64,000 bases of DNA from Cedecea neteri. Lineage in GTDB: Bacteria; Pseudomonadota; Gammaproteobacteria; Enterobacterales; Enterobacteriaceae. The notes under the pieces were generated by a model. The model searched no databases, was not told the origin of the DNA, and was given only the letters and a program-made list of their open reading frames with translations. The position numbers and the translations under genes are program-made. The DNA lies in contig NZ_CP009451.1 in assembly GCF_000757825.1 (NCBI RefSeq), positions 2,480,001 through 2,544,000 of the forward strand, given 5' to 3'. Positions 25,288 to 36,347 of the stretch are shown here, piece by piece (within the stretch, counting starts at the first letter, position 1; each line of letters starts with the position of its first letter).

Positions 25288-25383
25288 AGCAGAACTTCTT
25301 ATAGCAATCGGGCTGGACATCGTGAGTTGAATCCCTACAATCGCCGCGTAGTTTGTATTCATTGACCGACTGGATGGCTAGCC

Positions 25384-26484
25384 ATGACCCCTGAACACCT
25401 CCCGACAGATCAGTACGACGCGCAGCTGGCGGAAAAAGTCACTCGCCTGCAAGGCATGATGGCGCCCTTTGCCGCACCGGCCCCGGAGGTATTCCGCTCA
25501 CCGGTCAGTCACTACCGTATGCGAGCCGAGTTCCGTATCTGGCATGAAGGTGACGATCTCTATCACATCATGTTCGATCAACAGACCAAAAGCCGCATCC
25601 GCGTCAACAGTTTCCCGGCGGCAAGCGAGCTGATTAACGCCCTGATGCCAGCCATGCTGGACGGCGTTCGAGATATTCCAGCGCTGCGCCACAAGCTGTT
25701 CCAGATTGACTACCTGACCACCCTGAGCAATCAGGCCGTGGTCTCTCTGCTCTACCACCGCAAGCTGGATGATGAGTGGCAGCGGCACGCCGAAGCGCTG
25801 CGCGACAGCCTGCGTGCACGTGGTTTTGACGTGCACTTAATTGGGCGCGCCACCAAAACCAAAATTGAGCTGGACCAGGATTTCATCGACGAGCGTCTGC
25901 CGGTAGCCGGCAAAGAGATGATTTACCGCCAGGTTGAGAACAGCTTCACCCAGCCAAACGCCGCCATGAATATTCAGATGCTGGAGTGGGCGTTGAACGC
26001 GACGGAAAACTCAAGCGGCGATCTGCTGGAGCTGTACTGCGGGAACGGTAACTTCTCGCTGGCGCTGGCCCGTAATTTTGACCGCGTGCTGGCAACCGAA
26101 ATTGCGAAACCCTCTGTTGCGGCGGCACAGTACAACATCACGGCCAACAACATTGATAACGTGCAAATCATCCGCATGGCGGCAGAAGAGTTTACCCAGG
26201 CGATGAACGGCGTCAGGGAGTTTAACCGCCTGCAGGGGATCGATCTTAAGAGCTATCGGTGCGAGACCATTTTTGTCGATCCACCACGCAGCGGCCTGGA
26301 TGCTGACACGGTAAAAATGGTGCAGGCCTACCCGCACATCCTTTATATCTCCTGCAACCCACAAACGCTGTGCGAGAATCTGGAGACCTTGTCTCAGACC
26401 CACAACATCGCCCGGCTCGCGCTGTTCGACCAGTTCCCGTATACGCACCATATGGAATGTGGCGTACTGCTCACACGCAAATAA
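25384..26484 (+). CDS. trmA: tRNA (uracil-54-C5)-methyltransferase
   Basis: SAM-dependent enzyme forming ribothymidine at position 54 of tRNA (and a 5-methyluridine in tmRNA). 366 residues, the E. coli length. SAM motif [19 protein letters not shown] begins near residue 213; [10 protein letters not shown] and the catalytic cysteine in [13 protein letters not shown] are present, with the general-base glutamate in [12 protein letters not shown] at the C-terminus. Divergent from btuB and convergent with yijD. Confidence 0.97.
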   Translation: MTPEHLPTDQYDAQLAEKVTRLQGMMAPFAAPAPEVFRSPVSHYRMRAEFRIWHEGDDLYHIMFDQQTKSRIRVNSFPAASELINALMPAMLDGVRDIPALRHKLFQIDYLTTLSNQAVVSLLYHRKLDDEWQRHAEALRDSLRARGFDVHLIGRATKTKIELDQDFIDERLPVAGKEMIYRQVENSFTQPNAAMNIQMLEWALNATENSSGDLLELYCGNGNFSLALARNFDRVLATEIAKPSVAAAQYNITANNIDNVQIIRMAAEEFTQAMNGVREFNRLQGIDLKSYRCETIFVDPPRSGLDADTVKMVQAYPHILYISCNPQTLCENLETLSQTHNIARLALFDQFPYTHHMECGVLLTRK

Positions 26485-26485
26485 G

Positions 26486-26511
26486 AAAAGGACGCCGAGG
26501 CGTCCTTTTTT
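26486..26511 (+). terminator. trmA terminator
   Basis: AAAAGGACGCC and GGCGTCCTTTT pair with a two-base loop (in practice a shorter stem) and are followed by TTTTTT. Four A residues on the left side may let it serve yijD on the other strand. Confidence 0.85.
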
Positions 26512-26524
26512 GTTTTCGTCTGGC

Positions 26525-26881
26525 TTACTCGGCCGCTTCTGACTTACGGGAACGAACCTTAAATACAATCCAAAACAGCACCATCACCGACAGAATCGAA
26601 GGCACAAAGTTAGAGCCAATCACCGGGTACTCAACGCGAACTACAGAGCTATAAAGCAGCACGCCTAAGACAAAGCACGCGGCGGCAAGGCTCGGTAACC
26701 CAACGGGCATAGTTCGGTTCTGGTAACGCTGATGCAGGCAGTAAACCGTCAGCACCAGGGCAATAACAGGGAAAATCGAGAACGGGACCACCGAGCTAAA
26801 CAGCGCGGCAAAAGATCCGTTAATCGACAGGCCAGCGATAAACGCCAGCGCCAGCGTACCTCTATCTTGTAACTGTTTCAT
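26525..26881 (-). CDS. yijD: inner-membrane protein YijD (DUF1422)
   Basis: A 118-residue protein of unknown function with about four membrane helices (residues ~7-25, 28-45, 63-82, 87-106). The start at 26881 gives [14 protein letters not shown], as in E. coli YijD; an upstream GTG at 26899 in the same frame overlaps the fabR stop by four bases and is a possible alternative. It follows fabR in a two-gene unit. Confidence 0.92.
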   Translation of the reverse strand: MKQLQDRGTLALAFIAGLSINGSFAALFSSVVPFSIFPVIALVLTVYCLHQRYQNRTMPVGLPSLAAACFVLGVLLYSSVVRVEYPVIGSNFVPSILSVMVLFWIVFKVRSRKSEAAE

Positions 26882-26895
26882 TGCTGCTCGTTCCT

Positions 26896-27537
26896 TCACT
26901 CTTCGGATAAATGAGCAAGCGCCATTTTTTCTTGTTCCCGGCGATACCAGTAGTAGGCCCCTTTCGAGATCATACGTAACTGCAGCACCAGTCGCTCTTC
27001 GAGCTGGCGACGTTGTTCGATATCAACGTCCAGCGCTTCGGCACCTGCACTAAAAACAATCGTGACCATCGCTTCCGCCTGCGCTTCCGTGAAGCTGCGA
27101 GGCATGCGATTTTCGAGTTCTAAATAGTCGGCAAGTTCCGCAATGAAGTGCTGAATTTCACGGACTACCGCGGCACGAAACGCCGCAGACGTGCCCGATC
27201 TTTCGCGCAGCAGCAGGCGGAAGGCGTTAGGGTTATTGCCGATAAATTCCATAAAGGTGGAAACCGACGTGCGGATAACGCTGCCGCCCTTCGCGATGCG
27301 TTGACGCGCCTGGCGCATTAGCTGACGCAGCATCAGGCCACTTTCATCGACCATGGTAAGGCCGAGTTCATCAACATCGCGGAAATGGCGATAAAATGAC
27401 GTCGGCGCAATGCCGGCTTCGCGGGCAACTTCACGCAGGCTCAGGCTGGCAAAGCTTCTTTCGGCGCTTAGCTGGCTAAATGCGGCTTCGACTAAAGAAC
27501 GCCTGGTTCTCTCTTTTTGTTGCGCTCTTACACCCAT
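26896..27537 (-). CDS. fabR: TetR-family repressor of unsaturated fatty acid synthesis FabR
   Basis: FabR binds acyl-CoA/acyl-ACP and represses fabA and fabB, balancing saturated and unsaturated lipids. From the ATG at 27537 the protein is 213 residues beginning [20 protein letters not shown], the accepted E. coli start; in-frame starts at 27540 and 27558 exist. The TetR helix-turn-helix is [20 protein letters not shown]. Divergent from sthA; the intergenic region shows no recognisable FabR site. Confidence 0.95.
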   Translation of the reverse strand: MGVRAQQKERTRRSLVEAAFSQLSAERSFASLSLREVAREAGIAPTSFYRHFRDVDELGLTMVDESGLMLRQLMRQARQRIAKGGSVIRTSVSTFMEFIGNNPNAFRLLLRERSGTSAAFRAAVVREIQHFIAELADYLELENRMPRSFTEAQAEAMVTIVFSAGAEALDVDIEQRRQLEERLVLQLRMISKGAYYWYRREQEKMALAHLSEE

Positions 27538-27733
27538 CATATTGCCTGAATCCTTCAAACAGAGCTGGAACTATATCAGAGAATCAAGCTACCGCTTTTA
27601 TAGTGTATTGTGAATGATTGTTTACGGAACATTGACCTGAACTGGCGGTAAAAAGCACAACAAGAATTGGGGAAATTCCCGGTTGATGTTACCATCGTGT
27701 TGCCTTTATGTATAAAAACAGGTAAGCCTTACA

Positions 27734-29134
27734 ATGCCACAAACCTACGATTATGACGCAATAGTGATTGGTTCCGGTCCCGGAGGCGAAGGTGCCGCCA
27801 TGGGTCTGGTGAAACAAGGAGCCAGGGTAGCGGTGATTGAGCGCTACCATAATGTCGGCGGCGGTTGCACCCACTGGGGCACCATCCCTTCAAAAGCCCT
27901 CCGCCACGCAGTCAGCCGCATTATTGAATTCAATCAAAACCCGTTATACAGCGACCACACTCATCTTCTCCGCTCCTCTTTTGCCGACATCCTTAACCAC
28001 GCCGACAGCGTGATTAACCAGCAAACCCGCATGCGCCAGGGCTTTTACGAGCGTAATCGCTGCGAAATGCTGCAGGGGGACGCGCACTTTGTGGATGAAC
28101 ATACCATCGCGCTGCAGTGCCACGATGGATCGGTCGAAACCTATACCGCCGAGAAGTTTGTCATTGCCTGCGGCTCGCGGCCTTACCGCCCGCCAGAAGT
28201 TGATTTTACCCATCCGCGTATTTACGACAGCGACTCTATCCTTAGCCTGCATCACGAACCGCGCCATGTGATCATCTATGGCGCCGGGGTGATCGGCTGC
28301 GAATACGCTTCGATCTTCCGTGGGATGAACGTCAAAGTCGACCTGATCAACACCCGCGATCGCCTGCTGGCTTTCCTCGATCAGGAAATGTCGGACTCGC
28401 TCTCCTATCACTTCTGGAACAGCGGCGTGGTTATCCGCCACAACGAAGAGTTCGAGAAGATTGAAGGCGTGGATGACGGCGTGATCGTTTCCCTGAAATC
28501 CGGCAAAAAAGTGAAGGCGGATTGCCTGCTTTACGCTAACGGACGTACCGGGAACACGGATTCGCTGGCGCTGGAGAACATCGGTCTGGAAGCGGACAGC
28601 CGTGGGCTTATCAAGGTCAACAGCATGTACCAGACCGCGCTGCCGCATATTTACGCGGTGGGCGACGTTATCGGCTACCCAAGCCTGGCTTCAGCGGCCT
28701 ATGACCAGGGACGCATCGCCGCTCAGGCGCTGGTAAAAGGCGAGGCGACTGGCCATCTGGTAGAAGATATTCCCACCGGGATTTATACCATCCCTGAAAT
28801 CAGCTCCGTGGGCAAAACGGAACAACAGCTGACCTCGATGAAAGTGCCTTACGAAGTGGGCCGTGCGCAGTTTAAACACCTCGCGCGGGCGCAAATTGTG
28901 GGGATGAACGTCGGGACGCTGAAAATTCTGTTCCACCGTGAGACGAAAGAAATTCTGGGGATCCACTGCTTTGGCGAGCGCGCGGCCGAAATTATTCACA
29001 TCGGCCAGGCGATTATGGAGCAGAAAGGTGGCGGTAACACCATTGAGTACTTCGTTAACACCACCTTTAACTACCCAACGATGGCGGAAGCCTATCGGGT
29101 AGCGGCGCTTAACGGCTTAAATCGCCTGTTTTAG
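27734..29134 (+). CDS. sthA: soluble pyridine nucleotide transhydrogenase
   Basis: FAD flavoprotein that reoxidises excess NADPH with NAD+. 466 residues as in E. coli. The FAD motif [13 protein letters not shown] lies at residues ~12-24, the NAD(P) motif [13 protein letters not shown] near 180, and the C-terminal dimer domain ends LNGLNRLF. Only one cysteine remains of the disulfide-reductase pair ([14 protein letters not shown]), which is normal for this enzyme. Its last 18 bases overlap the end of oxyR on the other strand. Confidence 0.97.
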   Translation: MPQTYDYDAIVIGSGPGGEGAAMGLVKQGARVAVIERYHNVGGGCTHWGTIPSKALRHAVSRIIEFNQNPLYSDHTHLLRSSFADILNHADSVINQQTRMRQGFYERNRCEMLQGDAHFVDEHTIALQCHDGSVETYTAEKFVIACGSRPYRPPEVDFTHPRIYDSDSILSLHHEPRHVIIYGAGVIGCEYASIFRGMNVKVDLINTRDRLLAFLDQEMSDSLSYHFWNSGVVIRHNEEFEKIEGVDDGVIVSLKSGKKVKADCLLYANGRTGNTDSLALENIGLEADSRGLIKVNSMYQTALPHIYAVGDVIGYPSLASAAYDQGRIAAQALVKGEATGHLVEDIPTGIYTIPEISSVGKTEQQLTSMKVPYEVGRAQFKHLARAQIVGMNVGTLKILFHRETKEILGIHCFGERAAEIIHIGQAIMEQKGGGNTIEYFVNTTFNYPTMAEAYRVAALNGLNRLF

Positions 29135-30034
29135 CGCTGAGTCGAAATGGCCAACCATCTGAGTGCGGATGGCCTCTGCCAGCTGCTCATAGCGGCTGCG
29201 CAGCGGTGACCCTGGACGATAAACCAGGCCGATGGTACGACGCGGCTCTGGTTTATAACACGGCAGATAAACCACCCCGTCTCGCTGGCGCTCCTTCGGT
29301 ACGGCAAGGGCTGGCAGTAGCGTAATGCCGCTGCCTGCTGCAACCATGTTGCGCAGCGTTTCTAAGCTTGTTGCCCGGAAATGGGTATCTTCATCAGCGC
29401 CGGCTTCAAAGCAGAAGCCCATTGCCTGGTCGCGCAGGCAGTGCCCGTCTTCCAGCATCAGCAGCTTTTCACCGGCCAGATCGGACATCGGCACGCGGTC
29501 GCGGTTCGCCCATGGATGATCCTTATAAACCGCCAGCACCATTGGCTCATCAAACAGCGGCACTTCGATAAACGCTTCGCTTTCTTTCACCAGCGCCAGA
29601 ATGGCACAGTCCAGCTTACCGCTATCAAGCTGCGCCAGCAGCTGATGGGTTTGGGCTTCGTGCAGATACATTTCCAGCTTAGGGAAGGTTTGATGCAGCA
29701 TCGGAATAATTTGCGGCAGCAGATAAGGTCCCACGGTTGGGATCAGGCCGATGTGTAGCGGGCCGGACATGGCTTCGCCCTGCTGGCTTGCCATCTCTTT
29801 CAGCACCTTGACTTCACGCAGCACCGTTCTGGCCTGATCCACCAGCAGCAAACCTGCCTGGGTGAACAGCACTTTACGGCTGGTACGCTCCAGCAGCATG
29901 ACGCCAAGTTCATCTTCCAGCTTGCGAATCTGGCCGCTCAGCGTCGGCTGGCTAACGTGACAGGCATCCGCTGCCCGACGAAAATGGCGGTGCTCGGCCA
30001 GCGCCACCAGGTATTCAAGATCTCGAATATTCAT
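29117..30034 (-). CDS. oxyR: hydrogen-peroxide-sensing LysR regulator OxyR
   Basis: OxyR activates katG, ahpCF, dps, oxyS and others when C199 and C208 form a disulfide. 305 residues as in E. coli. The helix-turn-helix is [21 protein letters not shown], and both redox cysteines are present, nine residues apart in [17 protein letters not shown] strong ribosome site (AGGAGG) precedes the ATG. Divergent from oxyS with the operator between; its 3' end overlaps sthA. Confidence 0.98.
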   Translation of the reverse strand: MNIRDLEYLVALAEHRHFRRAADACHVSQPTLSGQIRKLEDELGVMLLERTSRKVLFTQAGLLLVDQARTVLREVKVLKEMASQQGEAMSGPLHIGLIPTVGPYLLPQIIPMLHQTFPKLEMYLHEAQTHQLLAQLDSGKLDCAILALVKESEAFIEVPLFDEPMVLAVYKDHPWANRDRVPMSDLAGEKLLMLEDGHCLRDQAMGFCFEAGADEDTHFRATSLETLRNMVAAGSGITLLPALAVPKERQRDGVVYLPCYKPEPRRTIGLVYRPGSPLRSRYEQLAEAIRTQMVGHFDSALKQAI

Positions 30035-30066
30035 TCTCTATCCTCCTGTGCCACGATAGTTCATGG

Positions 30067-30103
30067 CGATAGATAGCATAGCAACGAACGATTATCCCTA
30101 TCA
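30067..30103. promoter_or_regulatory. OxyR operator between oxyR and oxyS
   Basis: An ATAG/CTAT-type repeated array (CGATAGATAGCATAGC, then ATTATCCCTATC) spaced as in the E. coli oxyR-oxyS site, lying between the oxyR start and the candidate oxyS -10. It should serve OxyR autorepression and oxyS activation. Confidence 0.7.
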
Positions 30104-30130
30104 AGCAATGTTGGTGAATAATAGCCCGCA

Positions 30131-30256
30131 ACAGCAAGGCGCTTCGCTCTTACTTACCCGAGAACGAAGCGCGGCTGCAGAGACTCTCTGTTCTCTGAAC
30201 CTGACGAATTATTAAAGCCAACGTGAACTTTTAGCGGACAGTATGTCCGCTTTTTT
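30131..30256 (+). ncRNA. oxyS: OxyS small regulatory RNA
   Basis: Hfq-dependent antisense RNA induced by peroxide; in E. coli it represses fhlA, rpoS and other targets. The segment TTAAAGCCAACGTGAACTTT matches the E. coli Hfq-binding linker. The 3' end is a terminator hairpin (AGCGGACA / TGTCCGCT) with eight T residues. The first stem-loop has changed: GCGCTTCG (30140-30147) pairs with CGAAGCGC (30165-30172) around a loop carrying CTCTTACTTACCC. The 5' end is set from a -10 AATAAT at 30117-30122 and is uncertain by about ten bases; the RNA may be about 15 longer than the 109-nt E. coli form. Confidence 0.88.
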
Positions 30257-30276
30257 TTGTTCAAATTTCGAGGGGA

Positions 30277-31650
30277 TTAGACCAGGCGCTGTTTGGCGTC
30301 AGCGATAGCCAGAGCAACCTGCTTCGGAGAAACGCCGCCTTTCGCGGCGCGTTTGTCGAGACAGGATTGCAGCGACAGGATCGGATAAACGTCTTCGCCA
30401 ATGACCGCACTGAATTTCTGCAGATCGGCCAGGGCTAAGGCTTCCAGGGCTTTACCTTGTTGGATCGCTTCAACGACGGCCTCACCGACAATGTGGTGGG
30501 CTTCACGGAACGGTACGCCTTTGGCGACCAGGTAATCCGCCAGTTCGGTGGCATTGGCATAGCCCTGCTCGGCAGCTTCCTGGCAACGCGGACGTTTAAC
30601 CTGAATGCCGTCCAGCACCAGCACCGACATATGCAGGCAGTCGAGCCAGGTATCGAGCGCGTCGAATAACCCTTCTTTGTCTTCCTGCATATCTTTGTTA
30701 TACGCCAGCGGCAGGCCTTTCAGGGTCATCATCATGCCTGTCAGCGCGCCCTGCACGCGGCCACACTTGCCGCGGATCAGCTCCAGCGCATCCGGGTTTT
30801 TCTTCTGCGGCATCAGCGAAGAACCGGAAGTCACGCGATCGGACAGCTCAACAAAACCGGCTTCTCCGGTATTGAAGAAGATCAGGTCTTCTGCAAAACG
30901 GGACAGGTGAACCATGCCGATAGAAGCGTTGGACAGCAGTTCCAGCACGTGGTCGCGGTCAGATACGCTGTCGAGACTGTTGCGGGTTGCAGAAGCAAAA
31001 CCTAACCAGCCAGCCAGCTGCTCACGGTCAATCTCATAGGCCGTGCCGGCCAGCGCGCCGCTGCCCAGCGGGCTAACGTCGAGGCGCTGCAAGGTGCTTT
31101 GTAAACGACTTTCGTCGCGAGCCAGCATCTCAACGTAGGCCAGGCACCAGTGTGCAAAAGTCACCGGCTGCGCACGCTGCAGGTGCGTATAGCCCGGCAT
31201 CACGGCATCCTGGTTCGCTTCGGCGGTTTCAATCAGCGCCTGCTGAACCTGGCGAGTGGCCGCCAGCAGTTCGCTAACCTGCATTTTGCACCACAGTTTC
31301 AGGTCGGTAGCGACCTGGTCGTTGCGGCTACGGCCGGTATGGAGTTTTTTACCCAGCGTACCGACTTTATCGATAAGCTTGCCTTCCACCCAGCTGTGAA
31401 TATCTTCCGCGTCGCTTTCCAGAATCGCCTGCGGATTGGCCTGTACTTCTTCCAGCAAAACTTTCAGAGCCTGCTCGAGCTGCTGCTGCTCAGCTTCGGT
31501 CAGCACGCCCACGGTGACCAGCGCTTTGGACCAGGCGACGGAACCTACGATGTCTTGCTCAGCTAAGCGATAGTCAAAGCGCAAAGAGTCATTGAATTGC
31601 TTAAACCGCCGATCGGCTGCCTGAGTAAAACGCCCACCCCAAAGTGCCAT
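30277..31650 (-). CDS. argH: argininosuccinate lyase
   Basis: Last enzyme of arginine synthesis, cleaving argininosuccinate to arginine and fumarate. 457 residues from the ATG at 31650 ([10 protein letters not shown], as in E. coli); an ATG two codons upstream at 31656 is also possible. The fumarase-superfamily signature [12 protein letters not shown] with the catalytic serine is near residue 280, and [13 protein letters not shown] binds substrate. Last gene of argCBGH, 78 bases after argG. Confidence 0.97.
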   Translation of the reverse strand: MALWGGRFTQAADRRFKQFNDSLRFDYRLAEQDIVGSVAWSKALVTVGVLTEAEQQQLEQALKVLLEEVQANPQAILESDAEDIHSWVEGKLIDKVGTLGKKLHTGRSRNDQVATDLKLWCKMQVSELLAATRQVQQALIETAEANQDAVMPGYTHLQRAQPVTFAHWCLAYVEMLARDESRLQSTLQRLDVSPLGSGALAGTAYEIDREQLAGWLGFASATRNSLDSVSDRDHVLELLSNASIGMVHLSRFAEDLIFFNTGEAGFVELSDRVTSGSSLMPQKKNPDALELIRGKCGRVQGALTGMMMTLKGLPLAYNKDMQEDKEGLFDALDTWLDCLHMSVLVLDGIQVKRPRCQEAAEQGYANATELADYLVAKGVPFREAHHIVGEAVVEAIQQGKALEALALADLQKFSAVIGEDVYPILSLQSCLDKRAAKGGVSPKQVALAIADAKQRLV

Positions 31651-31686
31651 AGTCATGCTCCATTCATCATATTGATATTCGTTTGC

Positions 31687-31722
31687 CCCTCACCCACTCC
31701 CTGTCCAGGGAAAGAGTGAGGG
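31687..31722. repeat. imperfect palindrome in the argG-argH spacer (REP-like)
   Basis: A 36-base element whose arms (CCCTCACCCACTCCCTG and CAGGGAAAGAGTGAGGG) pair at 14 of 17 positions around a two-base loop. It resembles the dispersed CCCTCAC-type palindromes of enteric bacteria. Within the transcript it would form a hairpin between argG and argH and could protect the upstream mRNA. Confidence 0.65.
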
Positions 31723-31728
31723 TAAAAA

Positions 31729-32946
31729 TTACTTCTTAAGTTCGTTCAGCGCACGGATACGAGAAGAGAGCGAGAACAGACGGATAAAGCCGCCGGCATG
31801 GCTGTGATCGTAAACTTCATCTTCGCCAAAGGTCGCAAATTCTTCGCTATACAGGCTGTTCGGTGATTTTTTCTGAATCGCCGTCACCTGGCCTTTATAT
31901 AGCTGCAGCACAACTTCACCGTTCACTTCTTCCGCCAGCGACTCGGCAGAGGCCTGCAGAGATTTACGCAGCGGTGCAAACCAGCGGCCATCGTACACGA
32001 CGTAGGACATTTCGAGGCCCAGTTGCTCACGCCATTTGAAGGAATCACGATCCAGCACCAGCTGCTCAACGCCACGCAGCGCGGCCATAATAATCGTGCC
32101 CCCTGGGGTTTCATAGCAACCACGGGACTTTATGCCCACCAGACGGTTTTCTACGATATCGATACGGCCAATACCGTGCTTAGAGCCAATCGCATTCAGG
32201 GTTTCCAGGCACTTGAACGGGCTCATCGCTTCGCCGTTAACGGCAACCACTTTGCCCTGCTTAACGGTAACGGTCACCTGCTCGGCCTGGTCCGGCGCTT
32301 CCTGCGGGTCAACGGTCCACACCCAGCAATCTTTGTTCGGGGCATTCCACGGGCTTTCCAGCACGCCGCCTTCGGTGGAAATGTGCCATGCGTTTTCGTC
32401 ACGGCTGTAGATTTTTTCCAGTGAGGCGGTGGTCGGGATGTCACGCTCTTTCAGGTAGTCGAGCAGCGCTTCACGGGAACGCAGGTTCCACTCACGCCAT
32501 GGCGCAACAACCTTCAGATGTGGAGCCAGCGCGGCCCAGGTGGATTCGAAACGCACCTGGTCGTTACCTTTACCGGTCGCACCGTGGCACAGCGCATCAG
32601 CGCCCACTTTGTTCGCTACATCTACCAGCGCCTTAGCGATCAGCGGACGCGCCATAGACGTACCGAGCAGGTAGCTGCCTTCATACAGCGCGCCGGTCTG
32701 CAGCACAGGGTAAACATAGTCGCTGATAAACTCTTCACGCGCATCCACGACGTAGCACTCAGTAGCCCCGGAGCGCAGCGCTTTCTGCTCAACGCCTTTC
32801 AGATCTTCACGATCCTGGCCGATATCCACCACGCAGGCGACCACTTCGCAGCCGCCGTAGTTCTCTTTCAGCCATGGAATGATGGCAGAAGTGTCGAGGC
32901 CGCCAGAGTATGCGAGAACGATTTTTTTGATGCCGTGATTTTGCAT
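31729..32946 (-). CDS. argG: argininosuccinate synthase (short, non-E. coli type)
   Basis: ATP-dependent joining of citrulline and aspartate. The 405-residue protein has the ATP pyrophosphatase loop AYSGGLDTS at residues 12-20 and conserved segments such as [15 protein letters not shown] and [15 protein letters not shown]. coli ArgG is 447 residues, of a different subfamily, and encoded far from argCBH. Here argG is between argB (30-base gap) and argH (78-base gap), as in many other gamma-proteobacteria. Co-transcription with argCBH under ArgR control is inferred. Confidence 0.97.
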   Translation of the reverse strand: MQNHGIKKIVLAYSGGLDTSAIIPWLKENYGGCEVVACVVDIGQDREDLKGVEQKALRSGATECYVVDAREEFISDYVYPVLQTGALYEGSYLLGTSMARPLIAKALVDVANKVGADALCHGATGKGNDQVRFESTWAALAPHLKVVAPWREWNLRSREALLDYLKERDIPTTASLEKIYSRDENAWHISTEGGVLESPWNAPNKDCWVWTVDPQEAPDQAEQVTVTVKQGKVVAVNGEAMSPFKCLETLNAIGSKHGIGRIDIVENRLVGIKSRGCYETPGGTIIMAALRGVEQLVLDRDSFKWREQLGLEMSYVVYDGRWFAPLRKSLQASAESLAEEVNGEVVLQLYKGQVTAIQKKSPNSLYSEEFATFGEDEVYDHSHAGGFIRLFSLSSRIRALNELKK

Positions 32947-32976
32947 TGTCTTGTCCTTGTTAAAACTATTCTTTGT

Positions 32977-33753
32977 CTATGCCAGAATCCGGGTGCCAAT
33001 AGCCACGCCGTTGAATAAAGAGGGTAGCTGATCCGCGTGGCGCCATGAGGCGATATCCACCGGGCGTCCCAGAGTACGGGCCGCATCCAGCGCCGCGTTC
33101 ACTTTCACTATCATGCCGTCGGTAATAATGCCCTGCTGAATCAGCTGTTCGGCTTTGGCCGCCGTCATCTCGGCAATGCGCTGGCCTTTACCGTCCAGGA
33201 TACCGCTCACGTCTGAGAGCAGAATCAGGTCCGCGCCGAGCGTGGCGGCAAGCGCTGTCGCCGCCTGGTCCGCATTCACGTTCATCAGCTCGCCTTCCGC
33301 GGTCACGCCGATGGAGCTAACAATCGGCAGGAAGCCGTTTTCCAGCAGGGTATTAATCAGTTTTGGCGAACCCGGTTTAGCCAGACCGACGTGGCCCAAC
33401 GCTTCGTCAAGCTGGGTCACCGTGACGCTATCCCCGTCGCCGAGGCTCAGGCCGACGCCGTTAATGCCGTGCTTCTTTGCCCACGCCAACAGCGTCTTGT
33501 TAGCCGTACCCGCCAGCGCACCGGTAATAATGTCAATCTGGTCGGCAGGCGTAACGCGCAGGCCATTTTTCTTTTCCACCGGCAGCGCCAGCTTTTTCAT
33601 CAGCTCATCCACCAGGCAACCGCCGCCGTGAACAATAACCAGCGGGCGCTGATGGGACTGACGATAGTTCACCAGCGCGGTAAACAGGCGCTCCAGCGCT
33701 TCTTCGCTATCCAGCAGTACGCCGCCTAATTTGATAATTAAAGGATTCATCAT
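32977..33753 (-). CDS. argB: N-acetylglutamate kinase
   Basis: Second step of arginine synthesis; amino acid kinase family, cytoplasmic. Starting at [11 protein letters not shown] (33753) gives 258 residues, the E. coli length; the frame is open 29 codons further into argC, which is not expected to be coding. IIKLGG and VIVHGGG are phosphate-binding motifs and [15 protein letters not shown] is conserved. The start is 16 bases after the argC stop. Confidence 0.97.
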   Translation of the reverse strand: MMNPLIIKLGGVLLDSEEALERLFTALVNYRQSHQRPLVIVHGGGCLVDELMKKLALPVEKKNGLRVTPADQIDIITGALAGTANKTLLAWAKKHGINGVGLSLGDGDSVTVTQLDEALGHVGLAKPGSPKLINTLLENGFLPIVSSIGVTAEGELMNVNADQAATALAATLGADLILLSDVSGILDGKGQRIAEMTAAKAEQLIQQGIITDGMIVKVNAALDAARTLGRPVDIASWRHADQLPSLFNGVAIGTRILA

Positions 33754-33769
33754 TTCACCCGACAGACGG

Positions 33770-34774
33770 TTAAATAAGAGACTGCGTTTCGGCGAAGCCA
33801 AAACGAATATTAAGACACTGTACTGCCTGCGCCGCGGCACCTTTCAGCAGGTTATCCTCGGTGGCAACGACAATCAGGTGCTCATCCTGCACGGCAAATC
33901 CGATGTCGCAGAACGGCAGGCCAACCACATTTTTGAGCGCCGGCACGCCATTTTCATACAGGCGAACCAGCGGCTTGCCGCCGTAGGCCTGGCTAAACGT
34001 CTCAGCGATTTGCTGCTGCGTTACGCCCGCCTTCAGGCGGCAGGTAATGGTCGCCAGAATGCCGCGCGGGAAATTGCCGAGGTGCGGGGTGAAAATGACC
34101 GACGCGCCAAGGTGGGTAGCAATTTCGGGCTGATGACGATGATTAAACACGCCATAGGGCTGCAGGCTAACTTCGCAGAAGCTGTTGGAAATCGCCGCCT
34201 TGCGCCCGGCACCGCTTACGCCACTGGTGGCGTTGATCACCGGCCACTGGCTCAAATCCAGCAGATCGGCGTCGATCAGCGGCTTCAGCGCCAGCTGAGA
34301 CGCCGTCGGATAACAGCCCGGCACCGCAATTAAATTGCTCTCTTTCAGCTTATCGGCCTGCCACTCTGCCAGGCCATAAACCGCCTTTTCCAGCAGCTCA
34401 GGATGCTGATGGGTAAAACCGTAATAACGTTCATAAAACGCCGGATCGTTAACGCGAAACGCACCGGAGAGATCGATAACTACGCAGCCGGCAGCAAGGA
34501 ACTGCGGGGCCAGGTCGTGGCTAACTTCATGAGCGGTGGCCAGGAATACCACGTCCACGCCTTCGCTAAACTCGCTGATGTCGGACATCGCCTGCAGCGG
34601 CAGATCGACAATGCCCTTTAATTGCGGATGCAAATCAGATATCAATTTACCTGCATCTGAACTTTGCGCTGAAACCGTCAAAGCGGTTATGTTCATATCA
34701 GGATGGCGATTCAAATAGCTCACAAGCTCTGCGCCTGCATAACCACTTGCACCCACAATCAGCGTATTCAACAT
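33770..34774 (-). CDS. argC: N-acetyl-gamma-glutamyl-phosphate reductase
   Basis: Third step of arginine synthesis, NADPH-dependent. 334 residues. NADP-binding [14 protein letters not shown] is at residues ~8-21 and the catalytic cysteine lies in [14 protein letters not shown]. First gene of argCBGH, transcribed away from argE with ARG boxes between. Confidence 0.97.
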   Translation of the reverse strand: MLNTLIVGASGYAGAELVSYLNRHPDMNITALTVSAQSSDAGKLISDLHPQLKGIVDLPLQAMSDISEFSEGVDVVFLATAHEVSHDLAPQFLAAGCVVIDLSGAFRVNDPAFYERYYGFTHQHPELLEKAVYGLAEWQADKLKESNLIAVPGCYPTASQLALKPLIDADLLDLSQWPVINATSGVSGAGRKAAISNSFCEVSLQPYGVFNHRHQPEIATHLGASVIFTPHLGNFPRGILATITCRLKAGVTQQQIAETFSQAYGGKPLVRLYENGVPALKNVVGLPFCDIGFAVQDEHLIVVATEDNLLKGAAAQAVQCLNIRFGFAETQSLI

Positions 34775-34896
34775 CTGGGTCGTTCACCTTGTCTTTTCGG
34801 TCTGCTCAGAGTGCAAGCCTGACGCTTTCACCCACGTCCGTTAGCGTGGTTTTTTATTCACCGGAACGCTTAACTGTTCCTTTACGCTCAACGTTA

Positions 34897-34935
34897 TTGT
34901 ATTTTTATTCATAATTACTGCATGAATATTGATAC
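34897..34935. promoter_or_regulatory. two ARG boxes (ArgR operator) between argC and argE
   Basis: Two 18-base ArgR-type boxes separated by three bases: 34897-34914 (core TTTTATTCATAA) and 34918-34935 (core CATGAATATTGAT). Both fit the A/T-rich TGAAT...ATTCA consensus. ArgR with arginine would repress both divergent units, as in E. coli. Confidence 0.85.
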
Positions 34936-34960
34936 TATCCTAACCTAAGGCCTGTCAACA

Positions 34961-36112
34961 GTGAAGATGAAATTACCCCCTTTTATCGACATCTACCGCG
35001 CCCTGATCGCGACACCTTCCATCAGCGCCACCGACAGCGCGCTGGACCAAAGCAATGAGTCTTTAATCAATTTACTCGCAGGTTGGTTCCGCGATCTCGG
35101 TTTTAACGTCGAAATTCAGCCTGTTCCTGGAACGCGCAATAAATTCAACATGCTGGCAAGCAGCGGCCAGGGCGCTGGCGGCCTGCTGCTTGCAGGGCAT
35201 ACCGATACCGTGCCGTTTGACGATGGCCGCTGGACGCGTGACCCGTTTACCCTGACCGAGCACGACAACAAGCTTTACGGCCTGGGCACCGCCGATATGA
35301 AAGGTTTCTTCGCGTTTATTTTGGATGCGCTGCGCGACGTGGATGTGACAACCCTGAAAAAGCCGCTCTACGTCCTGGCCACGGCCGACGAAGAGACCAC
35401 CATGGCGGGGGCCCGCTATTTCTCTGAAACAACGGCTCTGCGCCCGGACTGCGCCATCATCGGTGAACCGACGTCTTTACAGCCGGTACGCGCGCACAAG
35501 GGCCACTTGTCGAATGCCATCCGCATTCTCGGGCAGTCCGGCCACTCAAGCGATCCGGCGCGGGGCGTGAATGCGATTGAGCTGATGCATGACGCGATTG
35601 GCCATATCCTCACGCTACGAAACACACTGAAGGACCGCTACCACCACGACGCTTTCACCGTGCCGTATCCGACCCTTAACCTGGGCCATATCAACGGCGG
35701 CGACGCGGCAAACCGCATTTGTGCGTGTTGCGAACTTCACATGGACATTCGCCCGTTGCCGGGCATGACATTAAACGATCTGAACGGTTTACTGACCGAA
35801 GCATTAGAACCGGTGAGCCAGCGCTGGCCCGGCCGTGTGACAATTTCGGAACTGCATCCGCCGATTCCAGGCTACGAATGCCCACCGGACCACCAGCTCG
35901 TCCAGGTCGTCGAGAAGCTGCTGGGTGCACAAACGGAAGTGGTGAACTACTGCACCGAAGCACCGTTTATCCAGACCGTATGCCCTACGCTGGTCCTTGG
36001 CCCTGGCTCTATCAACCAGGCACACCAGCCGGATGAATACATTGATACACGCTTTATAAAGCCGACCCGGGAATTAATTACTCAGGTGGTGCATCATTTT
36101 TGCTGGCATTAA
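34961..36112 (+). CDS. argE: acetylornithine deacetylase
   Basis: M20-family zinc/cobalt amidohydrolase making ornithine from N-acetylornithine. 383 residues as in E. coli, beginning at GTG ([20 protein letters not shown]). Metal-binding motifs are [17 protein letters not shown] (H80) and [12 protein letters not shown] (D112), with DEETTMAG holding the catalytic glutamate. Presence of argE rather than argJ means the linear acetyl pathway. A clear terminator follows. Confidence 0.98.
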   Translation: MKMKLPPFIDIYRALIATPSISATDSALDQSNESLINLLAGWFRDLGFNVEIQPVPGTRNKFNMLASSGQGAGGLLLAGHTDTVPFDDGRWTRDPFTLTEHDNKLYGLGTADMKGFFAFILDALRDVDVTTLKKPLYVLATADEETTMAGARYFSETTALRPDCAIIGEPTSLQPVRAHKGHLSNAIRILGQSGHSSDPARGVNAIELMHDAIGHILTLRNTLKDRYHHDAFTVPYPTLNLGHINGGDAANRICACCELHMDIRPLPGMTLNDLNGLLTEALEPVSQRWPGRVTISELHPPIPGYECPPDHQLVQVVEKLLGAQTEVVNYCTEAPFIQTVCPTLVLGPGSINQAHQPDEYIDTRFIKPTRELITQVVHHFCWH

Positions 36113-36124
36113 TAAATCGCGGTG

Positions 36125-36147
36125 AAAGGGGGTTTTACCCCCTTTTT
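36125..36147 (+). terminator. argE terminator
   Basis: AAAGGGGG and CCCCCTTT pair around TTTTA and are followed by TT, 12 bases after the argE stop. Confidence 0.85.
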
Positions 36148-36347
36148 AATCTGGATTTATCGCTATTCTTATAAGAAACGCTTATGAGCGAAGTTGGTAA
36201 TTAAATTTCATAAATTCGCGTCATTTCTTCGTTTGCTGAAACGATTTCGTAGCAATTGACGAATGGTTAACGACGTGGCTTTATAAAAGGCGGTGTTGAA
36301 CCTTCACGGGTGAAATTAAGTTACATAATAGATTGGGCTGGAGTCAT

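Noticed and set aside
27780..27900. Missing second redox cysteine in the flavoprotein at 27734-29134, suggesting a defective enzyme
   Set aside because: The soluble transhydrogenase naturally has only one cysteine at this position.
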